Below, piece after piece: positions 14,734 to 22,689 of a DNA stretch of 63,700 nucleotides; the first letter of the stretch is position 1; every line of letters begins with the position of its first letter. Source of the stretch: Elioraea rosea (GTDB lineage Bacteria; Pseudomonadota; Alphaproteobacteria; Acetobacterales; Acetobacteraceae); contig NZ_VFAC01000025.1 of the NCBI RefSeq assembly GCF_007644105.1, forward strand, positions 1 to 63,700, in the 5' to 3' direction. Under the pieces are notes generated by a model. The model saw nothing but the letters and a program-made list of their open reading frames with translations. It had not been told where the DNA came from and did not search any database. A program made the translations under genes and the position numbers.

Positions 14734-15369
14734 ATGGCGGCGATGGGGTGGGAAACCTGGGTCGGCTTCGTGGCCGCGGCGGCGATCATCCTTGCCATCC
14801 CCGGGCCGACCATCCTGCTCGTCATTGGCCAGTCTCTTGGTGTGGGGCGTGGCGGGCGCGGCGGCGCCTGGCCGCTCGTCGCCGGCGTCGCTGCGGGCGA
14901 TCTTGTGGCGATGACGCTCTCCCTCGCCGGGCTCGGCGCGCTTCTCGCCGCCTCGGCCACCGCCTTCACCGTCCTGAAATTCGCAGGCGCGGCCTATCTC
15001 GTCTGGCTCGGCGTCTCGCTGTGGCGGGCGAAGGTTCCGGACGAGGGCGAGATCCCCGCAGCCCTCGAGCCGTGGAAGGCGGCGCGCGCCTCCTTCATCG
15101 TCACCGCGCTGAACCCGAAATCGATCGCGTTCTTCGTGGCCTTCGTGCCGCTGTTCATCGACCCCGCGCGCCCCTTCCTGCCGCAGGCGGCCATCCTGGT
15201 CGTGACCTTCGTCACGCTTGCCGCGGCCAACGCCTCGCTCTACGCGCTCGCCGCAGCGCGGCTTGCCGGGGCGGTGCGGCGGCCGCGCGTGCGGCGCTGG
15301 TTCAACCGCACAGGCGGTGCCATGCTGATCGGCGCGGGCGCCGCGACGGCGGCGATGCGGCAGGGCTGA
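14734..15369 (+). CDS. LysE/RhtB-family amino-acid exporter
   Basis: 211 residues with about six hydrophobic segments and the family hallmark IILAIPGPTILLVIGQSLGVG near the N-terminus, plus TALNPKSIAFFVAFVPLF in the middle. Such inner-membrane proteins export amino acids, often homoserine or threonine. The gene is 32 bp after metZ, so a role in relieving homoserine-type intermediates would fit, but the substrate cannot be read from sequence. ATG 14734 has CGAAGG upstream; ATG 14743 is an alternative. A second, divergent family member lies at 19961-20647. Confidence 0.88.
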   Translation: MAAMGWETWVGFVAAAAIILAIPGPTILLVIGQSLGVGRGGRGGAWPLVAGVAAGDLVAMTLSLAGLGALLAASATAFTVLKFAGAAYLVWLGVSLWRAKVPDEGEIPAALEPWKAARASFIVTALNPKSIAFFVAFVPLFIDPARPFLPQAAILVVTFVTLAAANASLYALAAARLAGAVRRPRVRRWFNRTGGAMLIGAGAATAAMRQG

Positions 15370-15393
15370 GTGCTGGGGCAGGGCGCGGCTGGG

Positions 15394-15804
15394 ATGGCGG
15401 GCGAGGGCGGCTACAGCGCGACGACACGCGGCATCCGCGTCACCGTGCAGCCCTTCTTCCTCGAGGAGCAGTCCTCCCCCGAGGAGGGGCGCTTCGTCTG
15501 GGCCTACAAGGTCGAGATCGCCAACGAGGGCGCGGAGACGGTGCAGCTCACCCACCGCTCCTGGTCGATCACCGATGCGATGGGGCGCGTGCAGAAGGTG
15601 CACGGGCCAGGCGTGGTCGGCGAACAGCCGGTGCTGGGACCTGGCGAGAGCTTCGAGTACACCTCCGGCGCGCCGCTTCCCACGCCTTCGGGCTTCATGG
15701 AGGGCGCCTACCACATGGTTGTGCAGGGCACGGGCGAAGCGTTCGACGCCGCCATCCCCGCCTTCTCCCTCGACAGCCCCCACCAGCAGATGCGGCTGCA
15801 CTGA
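15394..15804 (+). CDS. apaG: ApaG/DUF525 family protein
   Basis: 136 residues with the ApaG fold signature: TVQPFFLEEQSSPEEGRFVWAYKVEI, GPGVVGEQPVLGPGESFEYTSG and a C-terminal FSLDSP. E. coli ApaG is 125 residues. The domain is a fibronectin-III-like fold of uncertain role, associated in E. coli with the ksgA-apaH region; no such neighbours occur here. ATG 15394 is preferred because it gives the usual length; an in-frame GTG at 15370 abuts the stop of the LysE gene and is possible through coupling. Confidence 0.9.
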   Translation: MAGEGGYSATTRGIRVTVQPFFLEEQSSPEEGRFVWAYKVEIANEGAETVQLTHRSWSITDAMGRVQKVHGPGVVGEQPVLGPGESFEYTSGAPLPTPSGFMEGAYHMVVQGTGEAFDAAIPAFSLDSPHQQMRLH

Positions 15805-15874
15805 ACCGCCCCGCGGACGCTTGACGAGTGGCCATTCGGCCTCACTTCGAGCACAGTTGAGGTCAGGTGCCTGA

Positions 15875-15904
15875 GCGGCGCCGGGGATGGTCCCCTGCGC
15901 CGCC
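15875..15904 (+). terminator. Hairpin between apaG and folE
   Basis: GCGGCGCCGGGGA and TCCCCTGCGCCGC face each other around a TGG loop, giving a long G+C-rich stem with one mismatch. No T-tract follows. It could terminate the metZ-lysE-apaG transcript or structure the folE leader. Confidence 0.4.
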
Positions 15905-16006
15905 CACGACCCCGCCACCGGATGCGCGTGCGATACGGCGCGTCCGACAAGGAGGGGCAACAAGAACGGTCATCCCGCCACCCCAGTCCGAAAGGGACTT
16001 CGACTG

Positions 16007-16654
16007 ATGAATATCCACGCCCCCGCCGCGGTGTCCGCCGCCCCCGTCAGCCGCTCGCGCCCGACGCGCGAGGAGGCCGAGGCCGCCGTGCGCACCCTGC
16101 TTCTCTGGACCGGCGACGACCCGGACCGCGAGGGCCTCGTCGACACGCCTGCGCGCGTGGTCCGCGCCTATGAGGAGTTCTTCGCCGGCTACGAGACCGA
16201 CCCCGTCGAGATGCTCGCCCGAACCTTCGAGGAGACGGACGGCTACGACGAGATGGTGCTGCTGCGCGACATCCGGCTCGAGAGCCATTGCGAGCACCAC
16301 ATGGTGCCGATCATCGGCCGCGCGCATGTCGCCTACCTGCCGCACAAGCGGGTCGTCGGCATCTCGAAGCTTGCGCGCGTGATCGAGGTCTATGCCAAGC
16401 GGCTTCAGATCCAGGAGAAGCTGACGGCGCAGATCGCCAACACGATCAACGAGGTGCTCCAGCCCAAGGGCGTGGCCGTTGTGATCGAGGCCGCACACCA
16501 GTGCATGACGACGCGCGGCATCCACAAGCCCGGCGTGTCGATGGTCACGAGCAGGATGCTCGGCGCGTTCCGCGACGATGCGGCGACGCGGCGCGAGTTC
16601 CTGACGATGATCTCGATGGGCGGCACATCCGCCCGCGGCGCCTCGGAGGCCTGA
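16007..16654 (+). CDS. folE: GTP cyclohydrolase I
   Basis: 215 residues. Zinc ligands C95 and H98 ([10 protein letters not shown]) and C166 ([10 protein letters not shown]) are in place, with the GTP-site segment [21 protein letters not shown] and the C-terminal [10 protein letters not shown]. It converts GTP to 7,8-dihydroneopterin triphosphate, the first step of folate and pterin synthesis; a pterin-4a-carbinolamine dehydratase is encoded at 43771. ATG 16007 has AAAGGGA at proper spacing. The longer upstream frame lacks conservation features. Confidence 0.95.
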   Translation: MNIHAPAAVSAAPVSRSRPTREEAEAAVRTLLLWTGDDPDREGLVDTPARVVRAYEEFFAGYETDPVEMLARTFEETDGYDEMVLLRDIRLESHCEHHMVPIIGRAHVAYLPHKRVVGISKLARVIEVYAKRLQIQEKLTAQIANTINEVLQPKGVAVVIEAAHQCMTTRGIHKPGVSMVTSRMLGAFRDDAATRREFLTMISMGGTSARGASEA

Positions 16655-16679
16655 CGGCGTCGGTCCCCGGGTCGGGCAA

Positions 16680-16716
16680 GGGCGGCCGCCTCGCAGTCCG
16701 CGGCGAGGCGCCGCCC
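16680..16716. terminator. Long hairpin between convergent folE and a small secreted-protein gene
   Basis: GGGCGGCCGCCTCGC (16680-16694) pairs with GCGAGGCGCCGCCC (16703-16716) with a single bulged C. It lies between two convergent genes and could terminate both. There is no T-tract on either side. Confidence 0.45.
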
Positions 16717-16739
16717 GGATGCCGTTCGGGGCGTCCGGC

Positions 16740-16916
16740 TCAGCGCGTCCGGGTCGGGCCCTTTTCGGCGACGGCAGCGGCGTGGGAGGCGTGCAGCAGG
16801 GCGATGAAGGCATCGCCCGAGCTCGCCTGGTGCGAACGCTCGGAGAATGTGCCGGAGGCGATCAGGGTCGTCAGCCCGATCAGCGCAGCAACAAGCGGAA
16901 TGATCAGTCTAGGCAT
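16740..16916 (-). CDS. Small single-span or secreted protein, unknown function
   Basis: 58 residues: MPRLIIPLVAALIGLTTLIASG is a signal-anchor or signal peptide, followed by a 35-residue polar tail (SERSHQASSGDAFIALLHASHAAAVAEKG). A GGGAAGCGAG site precedes the ATG at 16916. I do not recognise a family. It lies divergent from the copper-binding protein gene at 17207 with about 290 bp between, in which I see no further gene. Codon use looks coding, but the small size keeps confidence moderate. Confidence 0.5.
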   Translation of the reverse strand: MPRLIIPLVAALIGLTTLIASGTFSERSHQASSGDAFIALLHASHAAAVAEKGPTRTR

Positions 16917-17206
16917 GGCACTCGCTTCCCGGTCGTCTCGGGTGTGATTCGGCGCATCGAGGTGTTTCGGCTTCGTGTCCACCGGCGCGGTTCTCGGCAT
17001 GGCTGCCATGCGCCGTGAAACCGGAACGTCCTCTCCTCGTCTCGGCCCGAACCTAGGCCCGGTCCCCCCTCTCGTGCAGTGACGCTCCTCACATACCCGT
17101 CATCCGTCGGGCCGATGGAGATGCAGGCCCAGGCGTTGCGCAACCCTGCCCTGCCCGCGTCGTTGAGCCTCGAAACCGGTCCGTCCGCCCGAGAGGGAAC
17201 ACGAGA

Positions 17207-17608
17207 ATGATGCACGCCGCCGAGATGCTGCAGAGCCACCCGAACCACCTCGCCATGGGGGAGGACGCGCTCACCCGCTGCGTCGTCGCCTGCTACGATT
17301 GCGCGCAGACCTGCGCGTCCTGCGCCGATGCCTGCCTCGCCGAGGACGGCGTGGAACATCTCAGCCAGTGCATCCGCCTCGATCTCGACTGCGCCGATCT
17401 CTGCTGCGCGGCGGGAGCGATGGCCACGCGGCGGACCGGCACGAACCGCGACGTGCTCCGCCACGTTCTCGCGGCCTGCGAGGCGGCCTGCCGCACCTGC
17501 GCGGAGGAGTGCGAGCGCCACGCCGACATGCACGAGCACTGCCGGATCTGCGCGGAGGTATGCCGGACCTGCGAGGCTGCCTGCCGCGACGCCGCGGCCG
17601 AGATCTGA
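17207..17608 (+). CDS. Four-helix-bundle copper-storage protein (Csp-like)
   Basis: 133 residues with Cys repeatedly spaced along helices: CVVACYDCAQTCASCADACL, CIRLDLDCADLCC, CEAACRTCAEECERH, CRICAEVCRTCEAACRD. This is the Csp/DUF326 pattern in which Cys lining the core of a four-helix bundle bind many Cu(I) ions. No Tat or Sec signal is visible, so it is the cytosolic type. GAGAGGGAAC precedes the start; MM gives two adjacent ATGs. No copper regulator or P-type ATPase is nearby. Confidence 0.9.
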   Translation: MMHAAEMLQSHPNHLAMGEDALTRCVVACYDCAQTCASCADACLAEDGVEHLSQCIRLDLDCADLCCAAGAMATRRTGTNRDVLRHVLAACEAACRTCAEECERHADMHEHCRICAEVCRTCEAACRDAAAEI

Positions 17609-17617
17609 ACGAGCCCG

Positions 17618-18007
17618 TCAGCCGACCGCGATCGCCTCGACCTCGATCGCGCAGCGCGGATCGGCGAGGCCGGCGACGATCACCTGCGTGCTTGCCGGAG
17701 GCGTGCCGGGGAACAGGGCGTCGCGCTTGGCCTGCCAAGCGCCGCGCGCCGCCCGCGTCGTGAGGTAGGTCGTCAGCTTCACCACATTCCCCCAGCCGAA
17801 CTCGTGATGGGCGAGCGCCGCCTCGATGTGGCGTGCGACCAGCTCTGCCTGGCTGGCGAAATCCTCGGGAACGGACCCGTCCTCTGCGATCGGCAGCTGG
17901 CCGCTGATCAGCACCCAGCGAGCCTCGCCCACGACCTCCGCCGTCATGGAATAGCGCGCGGCCGGCTTCGGCATGCCTGCGGGGTTGGCGAAGGTGATGG
18001 TCGGCAT
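17618..18007 (-). CDS. RidA/YER057c/UK114 family protein
   Basis: 129 residues with RidA-type order: MTAEVVGEARWVLISGQLPIAEDG, EDFASQAELVARHIEAAL, NVVKLTTYLT and a C-terminal PRCAIEVEAIAVG with the conserved Arg near residue 119 that binds the carboxylate of enamine/imine substrates. Family members hydrolyse reactive 2-aminoacrylate-type imines, but many homologues have other roles. Its stop lies 10 bp from the convergent copper-protein stop. Start at 18007 gives the usual length. Confidence 0.85.
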   Translation of the reverse strand: MPTITFANPAGMPKPAARYSMTAEVVGEARWVLISGQLPIAEDGSVPEDFASQAELVARHIEAALAHHEFGWGNVVKLTTYLTTRAARGAWQAKRDALFPGTPPASTQVIVAGLADPRCAIEVEAIAVG

Positions 18008-18081
18008 TGGCGGGTTCCGGAGGTGCTGGGCACCCACTGTGCCGCGGACGGATGGTGCGGCCAAGTCGGCGGGATGGGCGG

Positions 18082-18579
18082 CTATCGCCTCTCCCATGCA
18101 ACGGCACCGTGAACGTAGGCCCAGAGCATCGGCCTTTCCGGCGGCCCGTGCATGATCCGCGTAAGCGTCGCTCGCCCGCGAAGCCGTGCGTACGGTCCGC
18201 TTCCGTCCTCGACGCGGGCGCGCAGCGTGTGCCATCCCCACGGCCCGGACTCGGCCTCGAGCGTGAGCCGCATGCCCTGGCCGAACCGGTCGGTCAGCGC
18301 GCAGGCGGCGTTGTCGGCCAGCAAGCGTCCCGGCTCGAACCGCATCGTGCCGGTGCAGCCAAGGTCGAACCCTGCGAGCAGCGCCTCGCCGCCGTCTCCG
18401 TCGGTTCCACCGCGGGCACGGTAGCGGGCGCTGACCACGCCGTCGTTGTCCGGTTCGAGGCCGAGCCATTCGAGCGACATCTGCCCGCTGAACGGCAGCA
18501 CGCCGATCTGCTGTGCCGAAGCGTGGGCCGCAGCCATCGTGACGATCAGCGCCGCCCCGATTGTCGTACGCATGGCCAT
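18082..18579 (-). CDS. Secreted protein of a local paralogous family (copy 1)
   Basis: 165 residues with a signal peptide ending near AHASA-QQ. The mature part has LPFSGQMSLEWLGLEPDNDG, a Cys pair (GFDLGCTGTM and NAACALTDRFGQGM), WGWHTLRARVEDGSGPYARLRG and a short tail. It aligns along its whole length with the protein at 18773-19279 (same Cys, WHTL, GTGPYA, LTR positions), so the genes arose by duplication. I do not recognise the family; the beta-rich, two-Cys secreted form suggests a small periplasmic or extracellular domain. ATG 18579 has GGGAAG upstream. Confidence 0.75.
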   Translation of the reverse strand: MAMRTTIGAALIVTMAAAHASAQQIGVLPFSGQMSLEWLGLEPDNDGVVSARYRARGGTDGDGGEALLAGFDLGCTGTMRFEPGRLLADNAACALTDRFGQGMRLTLEAESGPWGWHTLRARVEDGSGPYARLRGRATLTRIMHGPPERPMLWAYVHGAVAWERR

Positions 18580-18772
18580 TCCGCCACTTCCCGTTCACCC
18601 TTCGATGCAGAGATTGACGCACCGATCGCCGGGCCGGATCCGTGCGCACAGGCACATCTCGCCACGACGTGCTCGCAGGACGGATGCGGGAAACGATGCC
18701 TCTGCGGCACGAACGCGCCTTATCACGGCGCTGCTGTCCAGGGCCTCGCGCCGGATCGTAGCCTTCTGCGCC

Positions 18773-19279
18773 TTACTCGCGCGACCAGCGGATGAATCCG
18801 TGGAACACGCCCATCGGCGCGGTCGAGCCGGGCGGAATGAGCATCGCGCGGGTGAGCTCCCCCTCGCCGCGAACCGTAGCGTAGGGTCCGGTGCCGTCGC
18901 CGAACCTCGCCTTCAGCGTGTGCCAGGACCAAGTATCCTGGCCGGAAGCGAGGTCGAGCCACATGCCCTCGCCGTACCGGTCGGTCACCCGGCAGGAGGC
19001 CTCGTCGGACTGGATAAGCCCGCCGCCGAGCTCCATCGTCCCCACGCATCGGAGATCGAAGCCCGAGAGAAGGGCCTCCCGCCCGTCGCCGGTGTCGCCG
19101 TCGACGGAACCGACGATACGATAGCGCACCGTCTCCACGTCGCCATCGCTGGGCTCCGACGCGATCCATTCCACGGTCATGACGCCGCTGAACGGCATCG
19201 TGCCGAGATCGCGCGTCGCCAGCGCAGGCGACGAGGCAAGGATAAGGAGCGCGGCTGCCGCGAGCGTACGCACGGTCAC
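18773..19279 (-). CDS. Secreted protein of a local paralogous family (copy 2)
   Basis: 168 residues: signal peptide (LAAAALLILASSPALA), then MPFSGVMTVEWIASEPSDG, GFDLRCVGTM, EASCRVTDRYGEGMW, WSWHTLKARFGDGTGPYATVRG, all aligned to the copy at 18082-18579. The GTG start at 19279 overlaps the upstream TGA (GTGA), showing coupling to copy 3. Function unknown. The 193 bp between this gene's stop and the start of copy 1 holds nothing else I can identify. Confidence 0.75.
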   Translation of the reverse strand: MTVRTLAAAALLILASSPALATRDLGTMPFSGVMTVEWIASEPSDGDVETVRYRIVGSVDGDTGDGREALLSGFDLRCVGTMELGGGLIQSDEASCRVTDRYGEGMWLDLASGQDTWSWHTLKARFGDGTGPYATVRGEGELTRAMLIPPGSTAPMGVFHGFIRWSRE

Positions 19280-19785
19280 TCGGCCGCCCTGTCGCGCGCG
19301 ACCATGGCGAGGCGGAGCATCAGCCCTGCCCTTCCCGTCGGCCGCTCGCCACTCAGGTCCATTCCGCGCTCCATCGTCATGGTGCCGTCGAGACCGGCGA
19401 ACCGCCCGCGGCCGCCATAGAGCTCGAAGCGCAGAAGCGCGGTGCGCGCGCGCCCGTCGACCGCGCTGCCTCGGGCGAACAGGACAGGCGCGCCGTCCTC
19501 GCCGAGGCGGCACATCGCCTCCTCTCCGCCGAGCGACGCATCGATGCCCCAGGAGGCGCCGACGCAGGAGAGGTCGTAGGCGATGCTGTCGCTGCCGTTG
19601 GGGAAGGCATGTCCCTTGAGCTCGTAGGTGGCGAACCAGAACCCGTCGCTGTCCTGCATCCGGTTGCGCAGCGCGTACTCCACGCTCGCGGTCATGCGCA
19701 GGACCAGGGTTTCCGCCGGCAATGCGGGGGAGGCCGCCGCGGTGGCGAGCACGGCCAATGCTGCTGCGTAGAGCGTCCTCATCAT
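19276..19785 (-). CDS. Secreted protein of a local paralogous family (copy 3, divergent)
   Basis: 169 residues with a signal peptide (YAAALAVLATAAASPALPA). The mature part has the same overall length and two Cys (YDLSCVGASWG, EAMCRLGEDG), a conserved LRFELYGGRGRFAGLDG in place of WHTL...GSGPYA, and an MTMERGM segment like LTRIM, so it is probably a distant member of the same family. GGGAGCG precedes the MM start at 19785. The first codons and upstream region recur in degraded form at about 20650-20830. Confidence 0.72.
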   Translation of the reverse strand: MMRTLYAAALAVLATAAASPALPAETLVLRMTASVEYALRNRMQDSDGFWFATYELKGHAFPNGSDSIAYDLSCVGASWGIDASLGGEEAMCRLGEDGAPVLFARGSAVDGRARTALLRFELYGGRGRFAGLDGTMTMERGMDLSGERPTGRAGLMLRLAMVARDRAAE

Positions 19786-19960
19786 CGTCGCTCCCGTTTC
19801 GATGTCGCGATGGTATGCGACGGCCCCGCCGCCCGATGTGCGATCCGACACGCCATGGCAGCGCCTGGCGCAAAAATGGATGCACGCCGATGCGCCTCTC
19901 CGGAGCATGGCCGTTCCGGCGTCGATACGCCCTCCTCGTCGCGCCACCCTGCCGAATCCA

Positions 19961-20647
19961 CTAGCCGCAGGAGAGACACGACCACGCCGTCGCGGCGGCC
20001 ATCAGGACGAGCGCAGTGGCCGCCGCCACGCGGATCGGTCGATGCCAGGCCAGCGCCGCCCGGCGTGGAGCGGGTAGGGAGAGCACGGCCGCGACGGTCA
20101 GGAAGAAGGCGAGTGCGGTTGCCACGACGGCGATCAGCGTGACGACCGCAGTCACAGCTTCGCCATGTGCGGCGCCGCCAAGCGGGCCGAGGAACTGGGA
20201 GGCGAAGAACGCGCCGGTCGTCGGATTGGTCGCTGCGGTGCAGAACCCTGCTCCGAGCGCCGCCAGGCATCCGGCAGCCGCACCTGGCCGAATGCGGCCT
20301 GTCGCAGTGCCCTCGTCCACAGCCGGCGGCCGCGTGCGTGCGATGGCGACGGCGATGCAGAGGAGAAGCAGCGCGCCCACCGCCCGTGCAGCGGCGTCCC
20401 AGTTGCGCACCGCATCGGCCGCAGCGCCGATCGCAAAGAGAAGCGCCGCACCGAGCGCACCGGCTCCGAGAGCAACGCCGGCGCAGAACGGCGCTGCCCC
20501 GCGTACCCCATGCAGCGACGCGATGCCCGCGACGGCGAGCATGTTGGGTCCGGGCGTGGCGAGAATGACCACGTAGCCAAGGACGAAGCCGACGATCAGG
20601 CGCAGCTCTGCGTCCCAGGCCGCGGCGGTTGTGAGGTCTGCCGGCAT
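19961..20647 (-). CDS. LysE/RhtB-family amino-acid exporter
   Basis: 228 residues, about six membrane segments, with YVVILATPGPNMLAVAGIASLHGVRGA at the N-terminus and CTAATNPTTGAFFASQFLGPLG in the middle, typical of the family. Substrate unknown. Unlike the copy at 14734 it sits among the secreted-paralogue genes with no metabolic neighbour. Its ATG is only a few bases downstream of a short decayed reading frame (20651-20830). A separate insertion of this gene into the duplicated array would explain the layout. Confidence 0.87.
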   Translation of the reverse strand: MPADLTTAAAWDAELRLIVGFVLGYVVILATPGPNMLAVAGIASLHGVRGAAPFCAGVALGAGALGAALLFAIGAAADAVRNWDAAARAVGALLLLCIAVAIARTRPPAVDEGTATGRIRPGAAAGCLAALGAGFCTAATNPTTGAFFASQFLGPLGGAAHGEAVTAVVTLIAVVATALAFFLTVAAVLSLPAPRRAALAWHRPIRVAAATALVLMAAATAWSCLSCG

Positions 20648-20650
20648 GGC

Positions 20651-20830
20651 TCACTCACCTTGCCGCGACGATGCGATTGCGGTCGCGGGAAGCGCACCGT
20701 GCCGGGCGGTCTTCGCGGTCATCGTCGAAGCCCTCGCTCCTCCCGTCCCCACCTGTGGCGGCACCGGCGCCGCACCGTCGAGGACGGCGGGTGTTGCTGC
20801 GCAGAGCGTACTCATCACTGCCGCTCCCGT
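20651..20830 (-). pseudogene. Decayed copy of the secreted-paralogue 5' region
   Basis: The minus-strand stretch ACGGGAGCGGCAGTGATGAG, followed by ACGCTCTGCGCAGCA, closely matches the ribosome site and first codons of the gene at 19785 (ACGGGAGCGACGATGATGAG, ACGCTCTACGCAGCA). Similarity continues upstream, with a GTGCGATC-GGCATGG-GATGCGCCT series near 21035-21095 matching 19835-19900. Downstream the frame degenerates into about 55 unrelated residues that stop just before the LysE-type gene. I read it as the relic of a fourth duplicate. The region 20831-21095 holds no other gene. Confidence 0.45.
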
Positions 20831-21095
20831 TGCCATTCCGCGACAATATGGCTCCGCGCCATCGTCATGCCGCGCTCCGCTCACCGGACTGAACTCCGGC
20901 TCCAGCAGGGATACGAGGGAGGGCCTGCATGACACCATGCGGATGTCGCCGCGAATGCGATATGTCCCTCGTATGGCAGTGCATGGTCGCCAGATCACGT
21001 TGCGTGATCGTTGTAGCCGAGCGTGCCGGGGCGGGCTGTGCGATCGGGCACGGCATGGCGGCACCCGCCGCGGGATCGCCATCACGCTGATGCGC

Positions 21096-21587
21096 CTATC
21101 CCGCGCACGCACGCTTCGTCTCCGCGATGATGTCGTCATCGCTCCGGTCGAGGTCGAGCGCGCGGGACGAGGGCTGGGTCATCGCGAAGGGCGCGGGCAC
21201 GAACACTTCGACGGCGTTGCCCTCCGGGTCGACGAAGTAGATCGACCAGGCATTGCCGTGATCGGCCGCACGAAGCCCCGCCGCGCCGCACGCCGCCGCC
21301 CTGTCGCGCACGCCGCGCAGCGCGGCGAGGGAGGGGACGGTGAAGGCGATGTGGTCGAGCCCGCCCGATGCGCCGCGCTCGCCCTCGACGAGCATAAGTG
21401 CGTGGTGCACGCCGGCCTCGCCGCTCAGGAACACCATCTCGCGGCCGCGCCGCGCGCTGATGCCGCTGTCGGTTACGGCAAGGTCGAGAACCTCGGCGTA
21501 GAAGTGCCGCATGCGCGCGAGGTCGCCCACCACCAGCCCGAGATGCGCAAGCCGCGCTCCGCCCGCGACATCGTGCGTCCTTGCCAT
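21096..21587 (-). CDS. VOC (glyoxalase/bleomycin-resistance) superfamily protein
   Basis: 163 residues with two beta-alpha-beta-beta-beta repeats: AHLGLVVGDLARMRHFYAEVLDLAV at the start and LDHIAFTVPSLAAL in the second half, ending YFVDPEGNAVEVFVPAP. His and Glu at the usual metal positions (H in AHLG and DHIAF, E in AVEVF) suggest a metal-dependent lyase or extradiol-dioxygenase-like enzyme. It starts seven bases after the stop of the solute-binding-protein gene, so both are in one operon controlled by the divergent LysR. Substrate unknown. Confidence 0.85.
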   Translation of the reverse strand: MARTHDVAGGARLAHLGLVVGDLARMRHFYAEVLDLAVTDSGISARRGREMVFLSGEAGVHHALMLVEGERGASGGLDHIAFTVPSLAALRGVRDRAAACGAAGLRAADHGNAWSIYFVDPEGNAVEVFVPAPFAMTQPSSRALDLDRSDDDIIAETKRACAG

Positions 21588-21593
21588 CGGGGG

Positions 21594-22577
21594 CTACTCC
21601 TCGGCCGTGAAGCCTGACGCGCGCACCACGGGCTCCCACGCAGCAAGCTCGGTGCGGATGCGCTCGGCCGTCGCGGCCGGAGAGAGCGCCATCGGCGTGA
21701 TCTCGAGCCGCTCGAGCCGCTCGGCGATGTCGGGCCGCGCAAGTGAGGCCTTCACCGCCTGATAGAGCACGTCGCGAACGCCGGTCGGTGTGTCCGCGGG
21801 CAGCATCAGGCAGAAGGCCTCGCTCGAGGTGAGCTGCGCGAAGCCTGCCTCGGCGAAGGTCGGAACCTCGGGAAGGCTCCTCAGCCGTTGCGGCGACGTG
21901 ACGGCAAGGAGCCGCGTGCGCCCGGCGCGGACGTTCGGCGCAAGCTCCGCCATGTGGCTCATGAAGCTGTCGATCCGCCCGCCCAGAAGATCCGTCTGGG
22001 CGAGCGCGCCGCCGCGATAGGGCACGACCGTGAGGCTCACCCCTGCGGCGCGCGCGAGCACGAGGCCGAGCATGTGCTGCGGCGCGCCGAGTACGGGGGG
22101 AGAGAAGGTCGCCCCGCCGCGTTCGCGCGCCCAGGCGAGGAAGCCCGCGAGGTCCTGCGCAGGATGGTCGGCGCGGACGACAAGGCCGTAGCAGAGCTCG
22201 CCGATCGTCGTCGCCGCCTCGAAATCGGCGATGGGATCGTAGCGCGTGGTGCGCGGGAACACGTGCGGGAACAGCGTCAGGACAGGCATCGGCGCCTGCA
22301 GGATCGTCGCGCCGTCGGGCGCAGCCGCCTTCACCGCTTCCGCTGCGAGGCGGGAGCTCGCACCCGGCCGGTTCTCGACGATCACGGCCGGGGCGTAGCG
22401 GGCATCTACGAGCGCGCCGGCGAGAAGCCGCGCGACCGTGTCGGTGCCGCTTCCCGCAGGCGAGCCGACGATGATGCGCGCGAGCCGGTCCACCGCCGCT
22501 TCGGCCTGCCGCGCCGCCGCGAGCGCGGCCAGCGGCGCGAGGAGGGCGGTGCGGCGCCTCAGCATCATCCTGTCCAT
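21594..22577 (-). CDS. Bug/TctC-family periplasmic solute-binding protein
   Basis: 327 residues with an RRR-containing signal peptide and the family order IIVGSPAGSGTDTVARLLAGAL, VIVENRPGASSRLAAEAVKAA, PDGATIL, VVPYRGGALAQTDLLGGRIDSFM. Bug proteins bind small carboxylates and usually serve tripartite tricarboxylate transporters; no membrane components are present, as is common for these genes. The start at 22577 has AGGGAACC upstream and begins the signal peptide. It forms an operon with the VOC protein and is divergent from a LysR gene, so a carboxylate or aromatic breakdown role is plausible. Confidence 0.88.
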   Translation of the reverse strand: MDRMMLRRRTALLAPLAALAAARQAEAAVDRLARIIVGSPAGSGTDTVARLLAGALVDARYAPAVIVENRPGASSRLAAEAVKAAAPDGATILQAPMPVLTLFPHVFPRTTRYDPIADFEAATTIGELCYGLVVRADHPAQDLAGFLAWARERGGATFSPPVLGAPQHMLGLVLARAAGVSLTVVPYRGGALAQTDLLGGRIDSFMSHMAELAPNVRAGRTRLLAVTSPQRLRSLPEVPTFAEAGFAQLTSSEAFCLMLPADTPTGVRDVLYQAVKASLARPDIAERLERLEITPMALSPAATAERIRTELAAWEPVVRASGFTAEE

Positions 22578-22661
22578 CGACGGGTTCCCTTGCGTCGGAT
22601 CGGTTCGTGCAAGGAAAGACTGGACCGACGCGAGGCGTAGCCCCAAGCTCTGTTTTCTGAC

Positions 22662-22681
22662 ACCCTATTTCCATTATGGGT
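22662..22681. promoter_or_regulatory. Candidate LysR-binding site in the divergent promoter
   Basis: ACCC-N12-GGGT, an imperfect inverted repeat in an A+T-rich patch of the 112-bp region between the Bug operon and the LysR gene. It lies only eight bases before the LysR start codon, which would suit autorepression. Spacing is close to, but not exactly, the T-N11-A rule. Confidence 0.3.
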
Positions 22682-22689
22682 ACCACACC

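Noticed and set aside
15835-16006. folE leader as a riboswitch (for example THF)
   Set aside because: There is one G+C-rich hairpin but no conserved aptamer core that I could recognise.
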